64,000 bases of DNA from Hymenobacter sp. BT730 (GTDB lineage: Bacteria > Bacteroidota > Bacteroidia > Cytophagales > Hymenobacteraceae), in contig NZ_JAUOFB010000002.1 of the NCBI RefSeq assembly GCF_030542105.1, positions 496,001 to 560,000 on the forward strand, in the 5' to 3' direction. The stretch's first letter is position 1; each line of letters starts with the position of its first letter. The notes beneath the pieces are model-generated. The model had not been told where the DNA came from, ran no database searches, and saw nothing but the letters and a program-made list of their open reading frames with translations. Position numbers and translations under genes: made by a program. Below, in pieces: positions 51,690 to 60,405 of this stretch.

Positions 51690-52206
51690 GTGTTCAGGCA
51701 GGAAAGTAAGCTGCCTGCGACATCCATAAAATACATTATAATGCTTTTTAAATCAACTTTTTATGCTGTTGAAAGAGTGGGAATCCGACAAAGGGCCCGA
51801 CGGATCACCATTTGCTGGGTTATACCTGATTTTACAATAGATGTACTAGCACTACATATCAATTAGATCAAACACTATGACCCGTTTCTGCTACTAAAGC
51901 TGTTTAGGAAGTCGACTGGCGTGCCCTTTTAAGCCGTCAGCAGGGGCAAACGGGAACAATAGGAGGACCGCAGGGAACCAGGGGCATTGGGTGGGCAACC
52001 GATGTCGCGCCTTTCCTGGACAGCTTCAGCATAAGGAATATAAAGGCAAGTAGGGATGGCTAAACCACATAAAAGGCCGTAATACGGTTTGAAGGAATAA
52101 AAAGAGGATAGAAGCGGTCAGCAGAATATAGTAGATGGGATTATATAGCTGTTTATATAGTTTAAGCAGGCTCGAGGATAACTAATGATTTTGTAATTTT
52201 CGCCGC
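51690..52206. other. AT-rich intergenic region upstream of the B12-binding gene
   Basis: About 517 bases with no supported gene. No cobalamin riboswitch core or B12-box was found. A TAATTTTC sequence just before the gene matches seven of eight bases of TAnnTTTG. The rest shows no clear hairpins or repeats. Confidence 0.6.
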
Positions 52207-53259
52207 ATGAGTGCCAAGCTTGCCCAGAAAACTGCCCGTACCCTCATTGAGAGTACCGATGAAGTCGCCTATACTGCCCTTCGAGCCTATCAGTCTGCCA
52301 CCAACGGAGCAGCGGCAGATGAGACTAAAAAGCTGACCGAGATTCAGACCCAGATTTATCCATTGGCTCTGGCAATTCAGATGGATAGTGCCCCCTTGTT
52401 TGATACGCACATTGAGCAATTACGCAGGCAGGACACCAGCCAGGCGCGCGACCAAGAGCTAACGGCGCAACTCGTCGCCCTAAAACAAGTGCTTTCTCAG
52501 CGGCTGCCCATCACCGCCTATATTCTGGCTGCCAAATACCTGAACGATGCCATTGGCTATCTAAGTGAGTCGTTGCCCTCGGTAGACATTCCGAAGGTGA
52601 CGTTTCCTATGGCCGATAATCCACTAGGCGAACTGGCCTCCCGCTATTTAGAGGCACTTATGGCTGCCGACCGGCAGGCCGCTATCCAGCTAATTGTGGC
52701 AGAAGCCCGCCGCAGCACCGATGTGCGTGCCATATATGAGCATGTATTTGTACCAGTACAGTGGGAAGTAGGAGAGCGGTGGCATCGCCGGGTAATTAAC
52801 ATAGCCCAGGAGCATTTCTGTACTGCCACCACGGAACTGGCTGCCGCCCAATTGTACCAATTTCGGCACGCTTTGCCTCGCAACGGCCGTATGGCCGTGG
52901 TAACTACTGTAGCCGGCGACCTGCACGGTATGGGTGCCCGCATCATTGCCGACTATCTGGAGATGGAAGGCTGGAAAATCTACTATCTGGGTGTAAATAC
53001 GCCTACCGAAAGCCTGCTCCATCTGCTGGAAGAGTTGCAGCCCGATTTGCTGGCCATGGCGGCCTCCATGCCGCAACACGTGACCGTGGTACGTGAACTG
53101 GTGGTGGCCAAGGAGCAAAACCCGCAACTCAGCAAAATAAAAGTGTTGGTAGGTGGTGCCGCCTTCAGCACCGACGCGGAGCTTTGGAAAACCACCGGCG
53201 CCGATGCTTTTGCCGCTTCCCCCGCCAAAGCCGTGGCCTGGACGAAAACGGTTTTTTAA
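52207..53259 (+). CDS. Stand-alone B12-binding photoreceptor-like protein, 350 aa
   Basis: Residues 145-350 match the B12-binding half of the CarH/LitR light sensors: a four-helix cap followed by a Rossmann-like cobalamin domain. All recognised photochemical residues are present. Trp192 and the next residue His193 precede Glu202-His203, reproducing the W-x9-EH motif; His193 fits the light-state second ligand. GDLHGMGAR supplies lower cobalt ligand His240 (motif DxHxxG). The N-terminal 130 residues are helical and do not resemble a MerR helix-turn-helix, so direct DNA binding is not supported. It probably senses light or B12 and signals by protein contact. Confidence 0.85.
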   Translation: MSAKLAQKTARTLIESTDEVAYTALRAYQSATNGAAADETKKLTEIQTQIYPLALAIQMDSAPLFDTHIEQLRRQDTSQARDQELTAQLVALKQVLSQRLPITAYILAAKYLNDAIGYLSESLPSVDIPKVTFPMADNPLGELASRYLEALMAADRQAAIQLIVAEARRSTDVRAIYEHVFVPVQWEVGERWHRRVINIAQEHFCTATTELAAAQLYQFRHALPRNGRMAVVTTVAGDLHGMGARIIADYLEMEGWKIYYLGVNTPTESLLHLLEELQPDLLAMAASMPQHVTVVRELVVAKEQNPQLSKIKVLVGGAAFSTDAELWKTTGADAFAASPAKAVAWTKTVF

Positions 53260-53265
53260 GCCCGC

Positions 53266-53604
53266 TTAGTCGTCTTCATAATCTAGCCCTAGCACATGAT
53301 TTAGCGCGCCTTGTAGCTCGCTGGCAGCGTGCATCTGCCCGGCACGGCGGCTTACCTGCAGGCCCAGGCGGTAAATCTTTTCAGCTTCTTCGGGCTTTTC
53401 CAGCTGCTCCAGTAGCTTACCAGCGTGATAATACGTACCCACATAATCCGGGTGCTCGTCCAGTAATTTCTGGTAGAAGCCCAAAGCTTTCTGTGGATCG
53501 GTGGGACGATACTCGGTGGCCAGCGCGTATATCGTGAAGGGGTCGTTGGGGTCGTCTTGGTAGAAGGCGAGGAGTTGCTGCAAGCGGCTTGACGCGGTTT
53601 CCAT
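53266..53604 (-). CDS. Small TPR-containing protein, 112 aa
   Basis: Cytoplasmic protein made of two or three tetratricopeptide-like helical pairs (TIYALATEYRPTDPQKALGFYQKLLDEHPDYVGTYYHAGKLLEQLEKPEEAEKIYRLGL, in pieces at about residues 22-80). TPR units usually mediate protein contacts. ATG at 53604 is preceded by a purine-rich stretch. It ends in acidic residues (DYEDD). It is divergent from etfB, with about 75 bases between, so the two may share regulation. The partner is unknown. Confidence 0.75.
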   Translation of the reverse strand: METASSRLQQLLAFYQDDPNDPFTIYALATEYRPTDPQKALGFYQKLLDEHPDYVGTYYHAGKLLEQLEKPEEAEKIYRLGLQVSRRAGQMHAASELQGALNHVLGLDYEDD

Positions 53605-53680
53605 AGGGAGTGAGTTTTCAGTATCTTCGCCCCAAATTTGGGGTTTTCCCGTAGTTATCCGTCCATCCAAGCAGCCGTAG

Positions 53681-54421
53681 ATGAAGTTTCTCGTTTGCAT
53701 CAGCAACGTTCCCGACACGACCACCAAAATCACCTTCACCCCCGATAACAAGGAATTCAACAAAGCAGGGGTGCAATTCGTGATAAACCCTTGGGATGAA
53801 TATGCCCTCACCCGTGCCATTGAGCTGAAAGAAGCCCAAGGCAGCGGCACCGTAACGGTGCTGAACGTAGGTGAGGCCGATACCGAGCCCAATATCCGCA
53901 AGGCGCTGGCCATTGGGGCCGACGACGCCATCCGCGTGAATGCTCATCCTAAGGATGCTTATTTCGTGGCGCAACAGATTGCCAGCGTAGCCAAAGAAGG
54001 CGGCTACGATGTTATTCTGATGGGTAAGGAGAGCATCGATTACAACGGCTTCCAGGTACATGGCATGGTAGGCGAGATGCTGGGCATCCCCACCGTAGCT
54101 CCGGCCATGAAGCTGGATATGAACGGCAACACTGCCACGCTGGAACGCGAAATTGAAGGCGGAAAAGAAATTGTGGAGGTAAACACACCCTTCGTAGCCT
54201 CGTGCCAGCAGCCCATGTGTGAGCCCCGCATCCCTAACATGCGCGGCATCATGACGGCCCGCACCAAGCCGCTGAAGGTCATTGAGCCCGTAGGCGAAGG
54301 TGCCCGCACCGAGGTAGCTGAATACGCACTGCCCCCTAAGAAGCAAGGCGTAAAGCTTATCCCCGCTGAAAGCGCCGGCGACCTGATCAAGCTCCTCCGC
54401 AACGAAGCCAAAGTTATCTAA
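53681..54421 (+). CDS. etfB: Electron transfer flavoprotein beta subunit, 246 aa
   Basis: Carries electrons from acyl-CoA and related dehydrogenases to the respiratory chain together with EtfA. Family motifs: FLVCISNVPDT at the start, NPWDEYALTRAIELKE, IMGKESIDYNGFQVHGMVGEMLGIP, and the signature region SCQQPMCEPRIPNMRGIMTAR near the C-terminus. AMP-binding residues of the beta subunit lie in this fold. It precedes etfA by 123 bases on the same strand. Confidence 0.96.
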   Translation: MKFLVCISNVPDTTTKITFTPDNKEFNKAGVQFVINPWDEYALTRAIELKEAQGSGTVTVLNVGEADTEPNIRKALAIGADDAIRVNAHPKDAYFVAQQIASVAKEGGYDVILMGKESIDYNGFQVHGMVGEMLGIPTVAPAMKLDMNGNTATLEREIEGGKEIVEVNTPFVASCQQPMCEPRIPNMRGIMTARTKPLKVIEPVGEGARTEVAEYALPPKKQGVKLIPAESAGDLIKLLRNEAKVI

Positions 54422-54544
54422 ACTTCGAATTATATACTTTGAGGTTTGGGTTCTTGGGTCTGTTAAAACGTCTGTGAATCAGTGGTTTTGATGGATTTAA
54501 ATGAACAAAGGCTTTAGAAGGATGAATTCATAATTCCAGGAAAT

Positions 54545-55522
54545 ATGTCCGTACTCGTAGTAGTAGAATGTGATAACGGCGAAGTGAAAAAGTCTTCGCT
54601 GGAAGTGGCTTCTTACGGAAGCCAGGTAGCCCAGATGCTCGGTACTTCCGCCACGGCTATTGCCGTAGGGGAGGCCACTGAAGCCAATCTGGCCAAGCTG
54701 GGTGAGCAAGGCATCAGCAAAGTGCTGTATGACGCTGAGCCTCGCTTGAAAGATTTCGTGAATGGTGCTTATACCAAGCTCATTGCCACTGCTGCCCAGC
54801 AGGAAGATTCTAAGGTAATTGTGCTGGCTAACTCTAACATTGGTGCGGCTGTTGGCTCGCGCCTGTCGGTGCGGTTGCAGGCAAGCCTGGCTACCAACGT
54901 AGTAGAGCTGCCTAAAGTAAACAATGGTCAGTTTTTGGTGAAGCGCGGTGCCTTCTCGGGCAAAGCCTTTGCTGACGTTACCCTGCAGGGCGACCGGAAA
55001 ATCATTGCCGTTAAGAAAAACTCCATCGAGGCTCTGCACGAAGCCGGCAAAACTGCTCAGGTAGTTGCTTTCTCTGCCCAGCTTACGGATGCTGACTTTG
55101 CCGATGCCCCCAAGCAAGTAGTAATGCAGGACCAGGCCGGCGGTATTCTGTTGCCTGAAGCTGATAAAGTGGTATCTGGTGGCCGTGGCATGAAAGGCCC
55201 TGAGAACTGGTATCTCATTGAGGATCTGGCCAAGGCATTGGGTGCGGCCACGGCCTGCTCCAAGCCGGTTTCAGATGTAGACTGGCGCCCTCACCACGAG
55301 CACGTAGGTCAGACGGGCATCACCGTTTCGCCCAACCTGTACATTGCCTGCGGCATTTCGGGTGCTATTCAGCACCTGGCCGGGGTAAACTCCAGCAAGG
55401 TAATTGTGGTTATCAACAAAGACCCCGAAGCTCCGTTCTTCAAGGCCGCTGATTATGGCATTGTAGGCGACGTATTCGATGTACTGCCCAAACTAACCCA
55501 GGCCGTAAAAGAACTGGGCTAG
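54545..55522 (+). CDS. etfA: Electron transfer flavoprotein alpha subunit, 325 aa
   Basis: FAD-carrying subunit of the electron transfer flavoprotein. N-terminal domain begins SVLVVVECDNGEVKKSS. The C-terminal FAD-binding domain contains VVSGGRGMKGPENW, ACSKPVSDVDWRPHHEHVGQTG, NLYIACGISGAIQHLAG and VVINKDPEAPFFKAADYGIVGD, all typical. The gap to etfB is AT-rich and has no ORF. It ends at a perfect 15-bp inverted repeat that should act as a terminator. Confidence 0.96.
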   Translation: MSVLVVVECDNGEVKKSSLEVASYGSQVAQMLGTSATAIAVGEATEANLAKLGEQGISKVLYDAEPRLKDFVNGAYTKLIATAAQQEDSKVIVLANSNIGAAVGSRLSVRLQASLATNVVELPKVNNGQFLVKRGAFSGKAFADVTLQGDRKIIAVKKNSIEALHEAGKTAQVVAFSAQLTDADFADAPKQVVMQDQAGGILLPEADKVVSGGRGMKGPENWYLIEDLAKALGAATACSKPVSDVDWRPHHEHVGQTGITVSPNLYIACGISGAIQHLAGVNSSKVIVVINKDPEAPFFKAADYGIVGDVFDVLPKLTQAVKELG

Positions 55523-55535
55523 GTTTTAGGAGTAT

Positions 55536-55586
55536 AGGGTCTTGAGAAAATCGGGTTTCATTGTAAATCGGTTTTCTCAAGACCCT
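55536..55586 (+). terminator. Inverted repeat after etfA
   Basis: AGGGTCTTGAGAAAA and TTTTCTCAAGACCCT form a perfect 15-bp stem with a 21-base loop, followed by AAGTCTTTTTC. Confidence 0.7.
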
Positions 55587-55704
55587 AAGTCTTTTTCTGG
55601 TTTTCCTAGTACGGGCGCGGAGCCTTTCTTTTCTTTGCACGTATCACCTATTTAGGCCTGCCACTCCGTTCTTAAGACCCTACGTCCTCAAGACCCCAAG
55701 AACC

Positions 55705-56325
55705 TTGAAAAAAATACAGCTCGAAATTCTGGGCCTTTCCTCCAGCCAGTCCCAATCCGGCTCCTTCGCCCTTATTCTGGGGGAAAAAACCGGTAACCGG
55801 CGGCTACCGATTATCATCGGCATGTTTGAAGCTCAGAGTATTGCTATCCAGATAGAAAAGATAAGCCCCAACCGTCCGCTCACGCATGACCTGTTTAAGT
55901 CGTTTGCCGAGCATGTGCACGTGGTTATTCTGGAAGTGCTGATTTCTGACCTGAAGGAAGGCGTCTTCTACTCCAAGATTGTGTGTTCTGATGGGGCCAG
56001 CACCTTTGAGCTGGATGCCCGCCCTTCCGATGCCATTGCCATTGGCCTGCGTTTCGGCGTGCCGATTTACACCGTGGAAAGTGTGTTGAGCGAAGCCGGC
56101 ATTATTCTCTCTGACCTCGACGAAACCGGCGAGGACTCGGATGAGGACGACGAGGATGAGGATGATGACAGCGGTTCCACCGGACCTACGCCCACTGAGC
56201 CGCGTGAGCCTACCGGGCAGGTTTCTTTGGATGAGCTGACTAAAATGCTGGCTCAGGCCCTGGAGAAAGAGGACTACGAAAAAGCCGCCAAAATTCGCGA
56301 CGAACTCAACAAGCGGAAAGACTAA
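55705..56325 (+). CDS. Bifunctional nuclease family protein (DUF151) with UVR motif, 206 aa
   Basis: Residues 1-140 are the DUF151 bifunctional-nuclease domain (LEILGLSSSQSQSGSFALILGE ... GNRRLPIIIGMFEAQSIAI ... RPSDAIAIGLRFGVPIY), known in plants and bacteria for RNase and DNase activity. A very acidic stretch follows (DEDDEDEDDD), then a C-terminal UVR motif (LAQALEKEDYEKAAKIRDEL) like those in UvrB/UvrC. No ATG fits; translation should begin at TTG 55705, which gives the family N-terminus MKKIQLEILG. It is 182 bases after etfA and beyond its terminator. Function in the cell is not established. Confidence 0.88.
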   Translation: MKKIQLEILGLSSSQSQSGSFALILGEKTGNRRLPIIIGMFEAQSIAIQIEKISPNRPLTHDLFKSFAEHVHVVILEVLISDLKEGVFYSKIVCSDGASTFELDARPSDAIAIGLRFGVPIYTVESVLSEAGIILSDLDETGEDSDEDDEDEDDDSGSTGPTPTEPREPTGQVSLDELTKMLAQALEKEDYEKAAKIRDELNKRKD

Positions 56326-56437
56326 AATCTTACTGCATACCCGGCAATGGCTTCCCCACAGGAAGCCATTGCTGTTTTAGGTTGATTCCGTCTTAGTGCA
56401 ACCTTGTACCTTACCGTCCGCATCTGTTCTTTTGCTT

Positions 56438-56977
56438 ATGATTGAAACCGACCTTCGCTATCCTATTGGCCAGGCAGAGCTACCAACCGGCCCACTTTCA
56501 TCAGGTGCCCGCATGGGGCTGCTGGCCCAACTGGCCATGCTACCCGACCAGGTACGGGCCGCTGCCGCTGGGCTTAGCCCGGAGCAACTAAACACCTCGT
56601 ACCGCCCCGGTGGCTGGACAGTGCGCCAGGTTCTGCACCACCTGCCCGATTCGCACATGAATGCTTATATGCGTTTCCGGCTGGCCCTTACGGAAGAGTT
56701 GCCCACTATCAAGCCTTATGATGAAGGTGCCTGGGCAGAGTTGCCAGATGTGGCGGCCACATCTGTGGGAGTATCCTTGTCACTGCTAAATGCCCTGCAC
56801 TCGCGCTGGACTACGCTCCTGCGCCAGCTTACCGAGGAGCAGTGGGCGCGCCGGTTCTACCATCCCGGCTCACAGCAGGAATTCACCCTGGATCAGGCCC
56901 TGGCTATGTATGCCTGGCATGGGCGGCACCACCTGGCCCATATTTCCAGCTTGCGCGATAGGGAAGGGTGGTGGTGA
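56438..56977 (+). CDS. YfiT/DinB-like metal-dependent protein, 179 aa
   Basis: DinB-superfamily four-helix protein of the YfiT group, sometimes annotated as putative metal-dependent hydrolase or bacillithiol transferase. ATG at 56438 opens LRYPIGQAELP. The metal-binding histidines are in VLHHLPDSHMNAYMRF (first His of LHHL) and WHGRHHLAHI near the end, giving the three-His site of the family. Length is normal. The related thiol bacillithiol occurs in some Bacteroidota, but no bacillithiol genes are near. Function is therefore family-based. Confidence 0.88.
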   Translation: MIETDLRYPIGQAELPTGPLSSGARMGLLAQLAMLPDQVRAAAAGLSPEQLNTSYRPGGWTVRQVLHHLPDSHMNAYMRFRLALTEELPTIKPYDEGAWAELPDVAATSVGVSLSLLNALHSRWTTLLRQLTEEQWARRFYHPGSQQEFTLDQALAMYAWHGRHHLAHISSLRDREGWW

Positions 56978-57050
56978 AGGGATAACCCAACTCTCTCAGA
57001 AATACCGGAATTCAACAATAAAGGCTGCAATCAGCTTCAACCAAAATTAA

Positions 57051-57089
57051 AAAGCCCTTGACGTGCACAATGACGTCAAGGGCTTTTTT
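57051..57089. terminator. Bidirectional terminator
   Basis: AAAGCCCTTGACGT and ACGTCAAGGGCTTT form a 14-bp stem with an 8-base loop between convergent genes, followed by TTTT. Confidence 0.9.
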
Positions 57090-57142
57090 ATGGCTAATAT
57101 GAAAGCCTAAATGCAGCCTCCCTTTATTGCTGAGCTATACTT

Positions 57143-57952
57143 CTATACTTCCGAAAGTGGCTCATTGGCCAACGCTTCCAAACCTCCTCCGGATGTTTCT
57201 TCTACGCGTTTAGCAGCGCGTACCAGACTGCTACTGAAAATGAATTCGCGCAACTCCGGTACCTGGGCGTTCAGGATTTCGTCCTTGTTGCCGTCCCAAA
57301 GCTTCAAGCCTTTGTGTAAGAAGATGATATGGTCGCCGATTTCTACCACGGAGTTCATGTCGTGGGTGATGACGACGGTGGTGATTTGATACTCGTGGGT
57401 GATTTCGTGAATCAGCTCGTCAATCTTGATGCTGGTAGCGGGGTCGAGGCCGGAGTTGGGCTCGTCGCAGAACAGGTAGGTACAGTTGGGAGCAATGGCG
57501 CGGGCAATGCCCACGCGCTTTTTCATGCCACCCGAAATTTCAGAAGGCATTTTATTGCCGGCATTTTCCAGGCCCACGCGCTTCAGGCAAAACTCCACCC
57601 GGTCGCGGCGCTCTTCCTTGCTCATTTCCGGCGTGAGCATCTTCAGCGGAAACTCCGTGTTTTCATACACGGTCATGGAGTCGAAGAGGGCACCCCCCTG
57701 GAACAGCATGCCAATTTTGCGGCGGATTTCCTGCCGGATCTGCACCTTGTTGTTGGTGAAGATGGTGCCATCAAAGGTGATGCTGCCGATATCAGGCTGC
57801 ATGAGGCCCACAATACATTGCAACAGTACGCTTTTGCCGGTGCCGGAACCACCCAGCACCAGGTTGCATTTGCCCGTTGCAAACGTGCAGGTAATACCCT
57901 TCAGCACTTGGTTGCCATTGAAGGATTTCTGGACGTTATGAACTTCAATCAT
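57143..57952 (-). CDS. mlaF: ABC transporter ATP-binding subunit, MlaF-like, 269 aa
   Basis: ATPase of a phospholipid-transport (Mla) type ABC system. Walker A is GGSGTGKSVLL, the signature SGGMKKRVGIARAI, Walker B YLFCDEPNSGLDP and the His switch VITHDMNS. SGGMKKR and CDEPNSGLDP are typical of the MlaF subgroup. It is downstream of the permease gene on the same strand, a 90-base gap after its stop, so the pair forms an operon. The MCE substrate-binding partner is not in this window. Mla systems move phospholipids between the membranes to keep outer-membrane asymmetry. Confidence 0.92.
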   Translation of the reverse strand: MIEVHNVQKSFNGNQVLKGITCTFATGKCNLVLGGSGTGKSVLLQCIVGLMQPDIGSITFDGTIFTNNKVQIRQEIRRKIGMLFQGGALFDSMTVYENTEFPLKMLTPEMSKEERRDRVEFCLKRVGLENAGNKMPSEISGGMKKRVGIARAIAPNCTYLFCDEPNSGLDPATSIKIDELIHEITHEYQITTVVITHDMNSVVEIGDHIIFLHKGLKLWDGNKDEILNAQVPELREFIFSSSLVRAAKRVEETSGGGLEALANEPLSEV

Positions 57953-58042
57953 GTTGGAAGTAACAGAAAGCGGTGGGCTATGAGCAGCAGGCTTCTATCA
58001 AGGTCGGAATACCGTCGAACAAAACCAATGGCTGCAAACAAC

Positions 58043-58774
58043 TTATAAAAGCACAGCGGCCAATACGTAATCGGCAATCAGAATGGCAATGATGGAGTTG
58101 GTTACGGCGCCTGTACTTGCTGCGCCTACTTCCAGGGCTCCACCTTTGGTGAAGTAGCCTTTATACGCGGAAATAGCCGAAACCAGGAAGGCAAAAACCA
58201 CCGACTTAATCAACGCAAAGGCAATATTGTAAGGAATGAAATCAGTGCGAATACCCTCAATGTATTCCTGCGCCGACATAGCTCCCGACAACGTGCCCGC
58301 CAGATACCCGCCAAAGATGGACAGGCCCATGGCCATAATAACCAACAGCGGAAACATCAGGATGGCTGCTACTACTTTGGGCAATACCAGATAAGAGGCA
58401 GAGTTAATACCCATTACCTCCAGTGCATCCACCTGCTCGGTAATGCGCATGGTGCCCAGCCCGCCAGCAATGCTGGAGCCTACTTTTCCCGCCAGCACAA
58501 TGCTGGTGATAGTGGGGGCCAGCTCCAGGATAGTCATTTCGCGTACCATAAACCCAATGGTGGATTTAGGAATAAGCGGGTTCGTGAGGTTGTAGGCAAT
58601 CTGCACACAGGTTACTGCTCCAATAAAAGCCGAAACAATGGCCACAATGAAAATGGAGTCAACCCCAATCAGAATAGCTTCGTCTAGGGTACGCTGCCAG
58701 AGCACCCGCACCCGCTCTTTGCGGGTGAGCATACTCTGCATGAAAAGAATGAAAGAGCCGAAGGTTTTGACCAT
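58043..58774 (-). CDS. mlaE: MlaE-family ABC permease, 243 aa
   Basis: Five-helix permease of the MlaE family. ATG at 58774 gives MVKTFGSFILFMQSMLT, which matches the usual N-terminal amphipathic helix. An earlier ATG at 58828 would add 18 residues. Hydrophobic helices and family motifs follow: VSAFIGAVTCVQIAYNL, ELAPTITSIVLAGKVGSSIAGGLGTMRITEQVDALEVMG, and FAFLVSAISAYKGYFTKGGALEVG. It is upstream of the MlaF-like ATPase gene. Its start is divergent from an SDR gene 115 bases away. Confidence 0.93.
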   Translation of the reverse strand: MVKTFGSFILFMQSMLTRKERVRVLWQRTLDEAILIGVDSIFIVAIVSAFIGAVTCVQIAYNLTNPLIPKSTIGFMVREMTILELAPTITSIVLAGKVGSSIAGGLGTMRITEQVDALEVMGINSASYLVLPKVVAAILMFPLLVIMAMGLSIFGGYLAGTLSGAMSAQEYIEGIRTDFIPYNIAFALIKSVVFAFLVSAISAYKGYFTKGGALEVGAASTGAVTNSIIAILIADYVLAAVLL

Positions 58775-58889
58775 ATAATGCGAAACTAAAGCAGAAAAGC
58801 GGAAACTTGCGGAGGAGCAGTCCGGCATAAGAAAACTGCCAGTGCGGATTCGCTCCCCTTACGTAAAAACCGATTCAACAAGTAAAGGA

Positions 58890-59603
58890 ATGCAAAAATT
58901 AATCGTAGTGACGGGTGGTACGAAAGGAATTGGGCGCGCCATTGTGGAACGCTTTGCCCAAGAGGGCCATGCCGTCGTCACTTGCGCCCGCTCGGCTGCC
59001 GATTTACTGGTTTTAAGTGATACGATGGCGCAGGCTTATCCGAACGTAAGCGTATACACCCTCGCTGCCGATTTAAGCCAGCCTCGTGATGCCGCCCGTT
59101 TCGTGGATTTTGTACGTAGCCTGAACGGAGAAGTAGAAGTGCTGGTAAACAATACCGGCGGCTTTGAGCCTGGCCGCCTGCAGGATGAGCCTACCGACGG
59201 CTCGCAACTGCGCCACATGATTGACGTGAACCTTTACAGTGCCTATGACGTGACCCAGGGCCTGTTGCCGGATATGATTGCGCGCCGCGCCGGGCATATC
59301 TTCAATATGTGTTCCACGGCCAGTATTACAGCCTATACCAACGGCGGCTCCTACTGCATTGCCAAATTTGCCTTGTATGGAATGACCAAAGTGTTGCGCG
59401 CCGAGTTGCGGGAGCACAACATCCGCGTAACGGCCGTGCTGCCCGGTGCCACGCTTACCAACAGCTGGGAGGGTACCGACTTGCCGCCGGAGCGTTTTAT
59501 GTGCCCGGAAGACGTAGCCGATGCCATATTTAGTGCCTATTCCTTGTCCCGCCGCGCCGTAGTGGAAGAGCTTCTCATTCGTCCGCAACTAGGGGATATC
59601 TAG
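58890..59603 (+). CDS. Short-chain dehydrogenase/reductase, 237 aa
   Basis: Cytosolic NAD(P)-dependent oxidoreductase of the SDR family. Coenzyme motif TGGTKGIGRAI is at residues 8-18, NNTGG near residue 87, and the active site Ser (CSTAS) with YCIAK in standard form. ATG at 58890 gives the typical start MQKLIVVTGG. The position of Asp and Arg after the second strand hints at NADPH, but that is a guess. The gene is divergent from mlaE and convergent with a GIN-domain lipoprotein gene (10 bases between stops). Substrate unknown. Confidence 0.93.
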   Translation: MQKLIVVTGGTKGIGRAIVERFAQEGHAVVTCARSAADLLVLSDTMAQAYPNVSVYTLAADLSQPRDAARFVDFVRSLNGEVEVLVNNTGGFEPGRLQDEPTDGSQLRHMIDVNLYSAYDVTQGLLPDMIARRAGHIFNMCSTASITAYTNGGSYCIAKFALYGMTKVLRAELREHNIRVTAVLPGATLTNSWEGTDLPPERFMCPEDVADAIFSAYSLSRRAVVEELLIRPQLGDI

Positions 59604-59613
59604 CCATTGCTGT

Positions 59614-60396
59614 CTATTCCACCGGCATTAACTTTCCTTTACCGGTAACGGACACCGCCACGCTTGCCGGGTGACCACTATAAAACAGGGTGCCAGCGCC
59701 GGCATGGGTGCCATATAATTCCTGCGTGACCTGCAAGTGCGCATTGCCGGCGGTGGCGCGGTTTATCTGCACAACACTGCGACGCGCGTTTAAATCCCGG
59801 CCATACACAGACCCCAGTCCTCCGAGGGTTAAGTGCAATGTATCGGTGCGACCAGTCACACGAATATCACCCAGCTCATATAAATCCAGCCAGAGGTAGC
59901 GGGTATCCACGTTCAGGTCGAAGTCGCCGGCGCCTACCAGGTGGCAGAAAAGCTTCTCCGTGCGGAAAGTACCCTGGGTGCGTACCGTATTCTGGCCTTT
60001 CTGAAAAAGGTTGAGCAGGGAGGGGAGATGGACGGTTACCTCGCGCGGTACATCATAGCGGCGCACCCAATTGCAGCGGCTGGTATTTCGAATAGTGAGG
60101 GAGCCGTCCTGCTCGGTTAGCTCCAGGTCCTGCTGCAGATTTTTGCCGGTGCGCACTTCCGCAAACGTGGCCGTATCCTGCACCAAGTTCACATCCACGT
60201 TATCGAAAACCGTGAGGGTGTGGATAGGGGGCAGTTCCCGGCGGGTGGTGATTACCTTACCCGTACTTTTAAAGCAGTCCAGCTCATGGTCCGGCTTGCA
60301 GCCGGACAGCAACACCAACGTGAATGTCAGCGTTAGCCAACTACTGAAAAGCGCCGCAGAGGCTCTATCTTGCGGCCGAAACGCAACTTGAAACAT
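59614..60396 (-). CDS. GIN-domain (DUF2807) lipoprotein, 260 aa
   Basis: Predicted outer-membrane lipoprotein of the GIN/DUF2807 family. ATG at 60396 gives a signal peptide with lipobox LLSGC (Cys33), while longer in-frame extension would overlap the divergent SDR gene. The mature protein shows the repeating right-handed beta-helix pattern of the family with VFDNVDVNLVQDT near residue 65 and many short strands after it. These domains fold as beta-helices and may bind ligand or act in the cell envelope. The divergent SDR start is nine bases away. Function unknown. Confidence 0.85.
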   Translation of the reverse strand: MFQVAFRPQDRASAALFSSWLTLTFTLVLLSGCKPDHELDCFKSTGKVITTRRELPPIHTLTVFDNVDVNLVQDTATFAEVRTGKNLQQDLELTEQDGSLTIRNTSRCNWVRRYDVPREVTVHLPSLLNLFQKGQNTVRTQGTFRTEKLFCHLVGAGDFDLNVDTRYLWLDLYELGDIRVTGRTDTLHLTLGGLGSVYGRDLNARRSVVQINRATAGNAHLQVTQELYGTHAGAGTLFYSGHPASVAVSVTGKGKLMPVE

Positions 60397-60405
60397 CTTC
60401 ACGCA

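Noticed and set aside
51690-52206. Cobalamin riboswitch upstream of the B12-binding gene
   Set aside because: I looked for the B12-box and core loop bases and saw nothing convincing.
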